Source of the DNA: Lachnospiraceae bacterium
GTDB taxonomy: Bacteria; Bacillota; Clostridia; Lachnospirales; Lachnospiraceae
Reading direction: 5' to 3'
NCBI GenBank assembly: GCA_910574885.1
Contig: CAJTDD010000022.1
Coordinates: 1-64,000 of the forward strand
Length of the DNA stretch: 64,000 nt
The notes under the pieces were generated by a model, which had not been told where the DNA came from, made no database searches, and saw nothing but the letters and a program-made list of their open reading frames with translations. Below are positions 60,508 to 64,000 of the stretch, piece after piece. The position numbers and the translations under genes were made by a program. Within the stretch, counting starts at the first letter, position 1. Each line of letters begins with the position of its first letter.

Positions 60508-62187
60508 ATGCAGTTGACAGGATCAGAGATTTTGATCGAATGTTTAAAAGAGCAGGGTGTGGACACGGTGTTCGGTTATCCGGGCGGCGCCATCCTGAAT
60601 GTATATGATGAGTTATATAAGCACAGCGACGAGATAAAGCATATCCTGACTTCCCATGAACAGGGGGCTGCCCATGCGGCTGACGGATATGCAAGGGCGA
60701 CCGGGAAGGTGGGCGTGTGTTTCGCCACCAGCGGTCCGGGGGCTACCAACCTTGTCACGGGGATTGCTACGGCATATATGGATTCGATTCCAATCGTGGC
60801 CATTACCTGTAATGTGGGGGTCAGCCTTCTGGGGAAAGACAGTTTCCAGGAAATCGACATTGCAGGAATCACAATGCCCATTACAAAGCATAATTATATT
60901 GTAAAAGATGTAAACGACCTTGCCGACACCATACGGAAATCCTTTATCATCGCAAAGAAGGGAAGGCCTGGACCGGTTCTGATTGATATCCCGAAAGATG
61001 TGACGGCAAATAAGGCGGAATATCACAGGGAAGAGCCGAAACCAATCCCTCATTCCATTGATGTGAGCGAGGCAGAGATTGAGACAGCCCTGAAGTTGAT
61101 TGAAAAATCCAGGAAACCTTATATCTTTGTGGGGGGCGGCGCCATTTTATCGGATGCAAGCGAGGAATTGGTTACATTTGTCAGGAAGGTAGATGCACCT
61201 GTGACGGATTCCCTCATGGGAAAAGGTGCGTTTCCGGGAACAGACCCCCTCTATACCGGGATGCTTGGGATGCATGGGACAAAAACGTCCAATTATGGGG
61301 TCAGTGAGTGCGACTTGCTGATTGTCATCGGTGCAAGATTCAGCGACCGTGTGACCGGCAATGCGAAGAAATTTGCCAGCCATGCAAAAATCTTACAGTT
61401 TGACATTGACGCGGCGGAGATGGATAAGAATGTGTTGATTACAGCCGGGGTCGTGGGCGATATCCGGGAAATCTTAGGAATCTTGAATGCCAGATTATCC
61501 CAGCAGGAACACAAGGACTGGATTGAAAAAATCATGGAATATAAGGGGCGTTTTCCCTTGTCCTATCATCCAGACGTGCTGACCGGGCCTTTCGTGGTGG
61601 AGGAGGTGTACCGCCAGACCAAAGGCGAGGCGATTGTGGTCACGGAAGTAGGGCAGCATCAGATGTGGGCGGCACAGTTCTACCGCTACACGAAGCCAAG
61701 GACGCTTTTGACTTCCGGCGGGCTTGGCACCATGGGGTATGGGCTTGGAGCATCCCTTGGGGCGAAGATGGGAATGCCGGATAAGATTGTGGTGAATATT
61801 GCGGGAGACGGATGCTTCCGTATGAATATGAATGAGATTGCGACGGCAGTGCGCCATAACATCCCGGTCATTCAAGTAGTGGTCAATAACCATGTGCTAG
61901 GGATGGTGCGCCAGTGGCAGAACCTTTTCTATGGGCAGAGATATTCGGCTACGGTGTTAAACGACGCGGTAGATTTCGTGAAACTTGCCGAGGCGATGGG
62001 CGCAGTGGGAATCCGGGCGGCGACTCAGGAAGAATTCAAGGATGCATTTGCAAAAGCGCTGACTTTGGGAAGGCCTGTGGTAATTGACTGTCAGATTGAT
62101 TCTGACGACAAGGTATGGCCAATGGTGGCGCCGGGGAAGGCAATCAGCGAAGTGTTCGACGAGAAGGATTTGGAAGAAAGTAAGTAG
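60508..62187 (+). CDS. ilvB: Acetolactate synthase catalytic subunit
   Basis: 559-aa ThDP enzyme making acetolactate or acetohydroxybutyrate. The ThDP-activating Glu is in TSHEQGAAHAADGYARA near 50, the FAD/regulatory region KTSNYGVSECDLLIVIGARFSDRV near 258 and the ThDP-magnesium motif GDGCFRMNMNEIATAVRHNIPV near 432. AAGGAG precedes the ATG. A small regulatory subunit gene (ilvN) is not found downstream: serC follows directly. It may work alone, or with an IlvN encoded elsewhere. About 100 bases separate it from ilvD. Confidence 0.95.
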   Translation: MQLTGSEILIECLKEQGVDTVFGYPGGAILNVYDELYKHSDEIKHILTSHEQGAAHAADGYARATGKVGVCFATSGPGATNLVTGIATAYMDSIPIVAITCNVGVSLLGKDSFQEIDIAGITMPITKHNYIVKDVNDLADTIRKSFIIAKKGRPGPVLIDIPKDVTANKAEYHREEPKPIPHSIDVSEAEIETALKLIEKSRKPYIFVGGGAILSDASEELVTFVRKVDAPVTDSLMGKGAFPGTDPLYTGMLGMHGTKTSNYGVSECDLLIVIGARFSDRVTGNAKKFASHAKILQFDIDAAEMDKNVLITAGVVGDIREILGILNARLSQQEHKDWIEKIMEYKGRFPLSYHPDVLTGPFVVEEVYRQTKGEAIVVTEVGQHQMWAAQFYRYTKPRTLLTSGGLGTMGYGLGASLGAKMGMPDKIVVNIAGDGCFRMNMNEIATAVRHNIPVIQVVVNNHVLGMVRQWQNLFYGQRYSATVLNDAVDFVKLAEAMGAVGIRAATQEEFKDAFAKALTLGRPVVIDCQIDSDDKVWPMVAPGKAISEVFDEKDLEESK

Positions 62188-62215
62188 GAAAAAGTTAGAA
62201 AGTGGAGGAATGAAG

Positions 62216-63298
62216 ATGAGCAGAGTGTACAATTTTTCAGCAGGACCAGCAGTTTTGCCGGAAGAAGTGTTGAGGGAAGCGGCAGAGGAAATGTTAGACT
62301 ATAAGGGGACTGGGATGTCCGTCATGGAGATGAGTCACCGCTCAAAGGCATTTCAGGAGATTATTGATACGGCAGAGGCGGATCTGCGTGATTTGATGGG
62401 AATCCCCGATGATTACGCGGTACTGTTCCTGCAAGGCGGGGCGTCCCAGCAGTTTGCCATGATTCCCATGAATCTGATGAAGAACTGTGTGGCAGATTAT
62501 ATTGTGACCGGGCAGTGGGCAAAGAAGGCCAGCGAGGAGGCGAAGAAGTACGGAAAGGTGAACATCATAGCCTCTTCCGCAGACCGGACATTTTCCTATA
62601 TCCCGGATGTCAGCAGTCTTCCGGTTTCCGAAGATGCGGATTATGTGTATATTTGCGAGAATAACACGATTTACGGGACGAAATATAAGGAACTGCCGGA
62701 TACAAAGGGAAAGCTTCTTGTGGCGGACGTCTCGTCCTGTTTCCTGTCCGAGCCGGTGGACGTGACAAAGTACGGGGTGATTTATGGAGGGGTACAGAAG
62801 AATATCGGCCCTGCAGGAACGGTAATTGTAATTATGAGGAAGGATTTGATTACGGATGATGTGCTTCCTGGGACTCCGACCATGTTGAAGTACAAGACCC
62901 ACGCGGACGCAGGTTCTCTGTATAACACGCCTCCGGCATATGGAATCTATATCTGCGGCAAGGTGTTCAAGTGGCTGAAAAAGCAGGGAGGCCTTGAAGC
63001 GATGAAGGTGCATAATGAGAAGAAGGCGAAGGTTCTGTATGATTATCTTGATACGAGCAGGATGTTTCGGGGAACCGTAGTGCCAAAAGATCGGTCGCTG
63101 ATGAATGTACCGTTTGTGACGGGAAATGAGGAATTGGACGCAAAATTTGTGAAAGAGGCAAAGGCGGCGGGATTCGAGAACTTGAAAGGACACCGTACCG
63201 TAGGCGGCATGCGCGCAAGTATTTATAATGCGATGCCGATAGAAGGGGTCGAGGCGCTTGTGGCATTTATGAAGAAGTTTGAAGAGGAGAATCTGTAA
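62216..63298 (+). CDS. serC: Phosphoserine aminotransferase
   Basis: 360-aa PLP aminotransferase converting 3-phosphohydroxypyruvate to phosphoserine. N-terminal VYNFSAGPAVLPEEVLREAAEEM, GTGMSVMEMSHRSK near 37, LFLQGGASQQF near 74, the PLP lysine in GGVQKNIGPAG near 195, and C-terminal GHRTVGGMRASIYNAMPIEGVEAL. ATG 62216 has TGGAGGA upstream. It starts 28 bases after ilvB and stops 2 bases before serA, so branched-chain and serine genes may share a transcript. Confidence 0.95.
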   Translation: MSRVYNFSAGPAVLPEEVLREAAEEMLDYKGTGMSVMEMSHRSKAFQEIIDTAEADLRDLMGIPDDYAVLFLQGGASQQFAMIPMNLMKNCVADYIVTGQWAKKASEEAKKYGKVNIIASSADRTFSYIPDVSSLPVSEDADYVYICENNTIYGTKYKELPDTKGKLLVADVSSCFLSEPVDVTKYGVIYGGVQKNIGPAGTVIVIMRKDLITDDVLPGTPTMLKYKTHADAGSLYNTPPAYGIYICGKVFKWLKKQGGLEAMKVHNEKKAKVLYDYLDTSRMFRGTVVPKDRSLMNVPFVTGNEELDAKFVKEAKAAGFENLKGHRTVGGMRASIYNAMPIEGVEALVAFMKKFEEENL

Positions 63299-63300
63299 TC

Positions 63301-64000
63301 ATGTATAAATATTATTGCTTAAATCCAATCTCTGACGTAGGGCTTGAGAAACTGACAGAAGAATATGTTCCGGCGGGGACTGTGGAAAAGGCGGACGCAG
63401 TGCTGGTAAGAAGCGCCGCCATGCACGAGATGGACTTTTCAAAGAACCTGAAAGCAATCGCCCGTGCAGGGGCAGGGGTCAACAATATTCCGTTGGAGCG
63501 GTGTGCGGAGGAAGGAATCGTGGTGTTCAATACGCCGGGGGCCAATGCCAACGGAGTGAAGGAGCTGGTTATCGCAGGAATGTTCCTTGCGTCCCGGGAT
63601 ATTATCGGCGGTATCAATTGGGTACAGGAGAACGAGGAGGACGGCAATATTGCAAAGGATGCGGAGAAGGCGAAGAAGGCGTTTGCCGGGTGCGAGTTAG
63701 AGGGCAAGAAGCTGGGCGTCATCGGCCTGGGGGCAATCGGCGTGCTGGTGGCAAATGCAGCGACGAACCTGGGGATGGATGTATATGGATATGACCCTTA
63801 TGTTTCCGTGGATTCGGCGTGGAGGCTGTCAAGGAGTATCCATCATGCGAAGACGGTGGATGAACTGTATCAGAATTGTGACTATATTACGATTCATGTC
63901 CCAGCAATGGAGCAGACCAAGGGGATGATTGACAAGAATGCCATCAGCCTTATGAAGAAAGGCGTGGTGGTGCTGAATTTTGCAAGGGATGTGCTGGTGG
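63301..64000 (+). CDS. serA: D-3-phosphoglycerate dehydrogenase (cut by the window end)
   Basis: Partial: 233 codons from ATG 63301 run open to the last base of the window. The product oxidises 3-phosphoglycerate to phosphohydroxypyruvate, the first step of serine synthesis. Visible parts: substrate-domain VLVRSAAMHEMDFSKNLKAIARAGAGVNNIPLERC (residues ~34-68), then the NAD-binding KLGVIGLGAIGVLVANAATNLGMDVYGYDPY near 138-168 and ITIHVPAMEQTKGMIDK near 198. The ATG is 2 bases after the serC stop, with GAGGAG about 13 bases upstream. Confidence 0.95.
   Translation, partial: MYKYYCLNPISDVGLEKLTEEYVPAGTVEKADAVLVRSAAMHEMDFSKNLKAIARAGAGVNNIPLERCAEEGIVVFNTPGANANGVKELVIAGMFLASRDIIGGINWVQENEEDGNIAKDAEKAKKAFAGCELEGKKLGVIGLGAIGVLVANAATNLGMDVYGYDPYVSVDSAWRLSRSIHHAKTVDELYQNCDYITIHVPAMEQTKGMIDKNAISLMKKGVVVLNFARDVLV

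Noticed and set aside
59855-60694. Minus-strand frame of 279 codons over the ilvD-ilvB junction
   Set aside because: It is antisense to two intact enzymes, with biased composition and no start signals.
62342-63193. Minus-strand frame of 283 codons within serC
   Set aside because: It lies fully antisense to serC; shadow composition.
1-64000. CRISPR array, prophage, transposase or integrase
   Set aside because: No regularly spaced repeats and no reading frame resembling these proteins were found in the window.

Overview
The window reads as a chromosomal stretch of a spore-forming, low-to-mid GC Firmicute of the Lachnospiraceae / Clostridium cluster XIVa type. The support is a forespore sigma factor (SigG), a GerA/SpoVAF-type spore membrane protein, strong AGGAGG-type ribosome binding sites, Firmicute-style regulation (a tryptophan T-box and an AUU-initiated infC with a structured leader), a class B sortase, and housekeeping genes arranged as in gut clostridia. 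No rRNA, tRNA, CRISPR array, insertion sequence, phage gene or replication origin was seen.

Region 1 (1-19 kb): a beta-CASP RNA-processing nuclease, a UDP-sugar 2-epimerase, an AAA-ATPase/PD-(D/E)XK accessory protein ending in a 24-bp-arm palindrome, sigG, a HAD phosphatase, a membrane protein resembling FMN-binding domains, pth-mfd-prsA, yqeY, an nfeD-SPFH pair, an AgrA/AgrC-like two-component system, a GNAT acetyltransferase, a DUF2804 protein and a flavin reductase-rubredoxin fusion.

Region 2 (19-35 kb): the one-carbon set glyA-fchA-folD; a run of membrane transport genes (AGCS, NSS and DAACS sodium-coupled amino-acid carriers and a MATE exporter) interspersed with dUTPase, a SpoVAF-like protein, DegV and a LysR regulator; then a LytS/LytTR two-component pair with an ATGA overlap.

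Region 3 (34.5-46.5 kb): infC-rpmI-rplT behind a long leader; a Trp T-box controlling a TrpB2-type tryptophan synthase beta chain and an isochorismatase-family hydrolase; luxS; a RelE/ParE-type toxin-antitoxin pair; a histidine phosphatase with trpS; an ABC-F ATPase with a degenerate second site; a patatin phospholipase; yjbQ; and aroC.

Region 4 (46.5-64 kb): envelope and central metabolism. It holds an L,D-transpeptidase with a disordered repeat-bearing cytoplasmic tail, tgt-yajC, glycogen phosphorylase, an M23 peptidase, and a compact surface cluster: an XRE regulator divergent from sortase B, an LCP ligase, and a secreted protein that ends directly after a SPKTG sorting motif. It closes with the biosynthetic run leuB-ilvD-ilvB-serC-serA, where serA is cut by the window end.

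Most of the window is ordinary core genome. The parts most worth a second look are the sortase/LCP/SPKTG cluster with its palindromic promoter operator, the Trp T-box controlling an indole-salvage type TrpB2, the infC leader, the perfect palindrome at 3.1 kb, a dispersed hairpin-rich intergenic repeat, and several local duplications or stop-loss events at gene ends.
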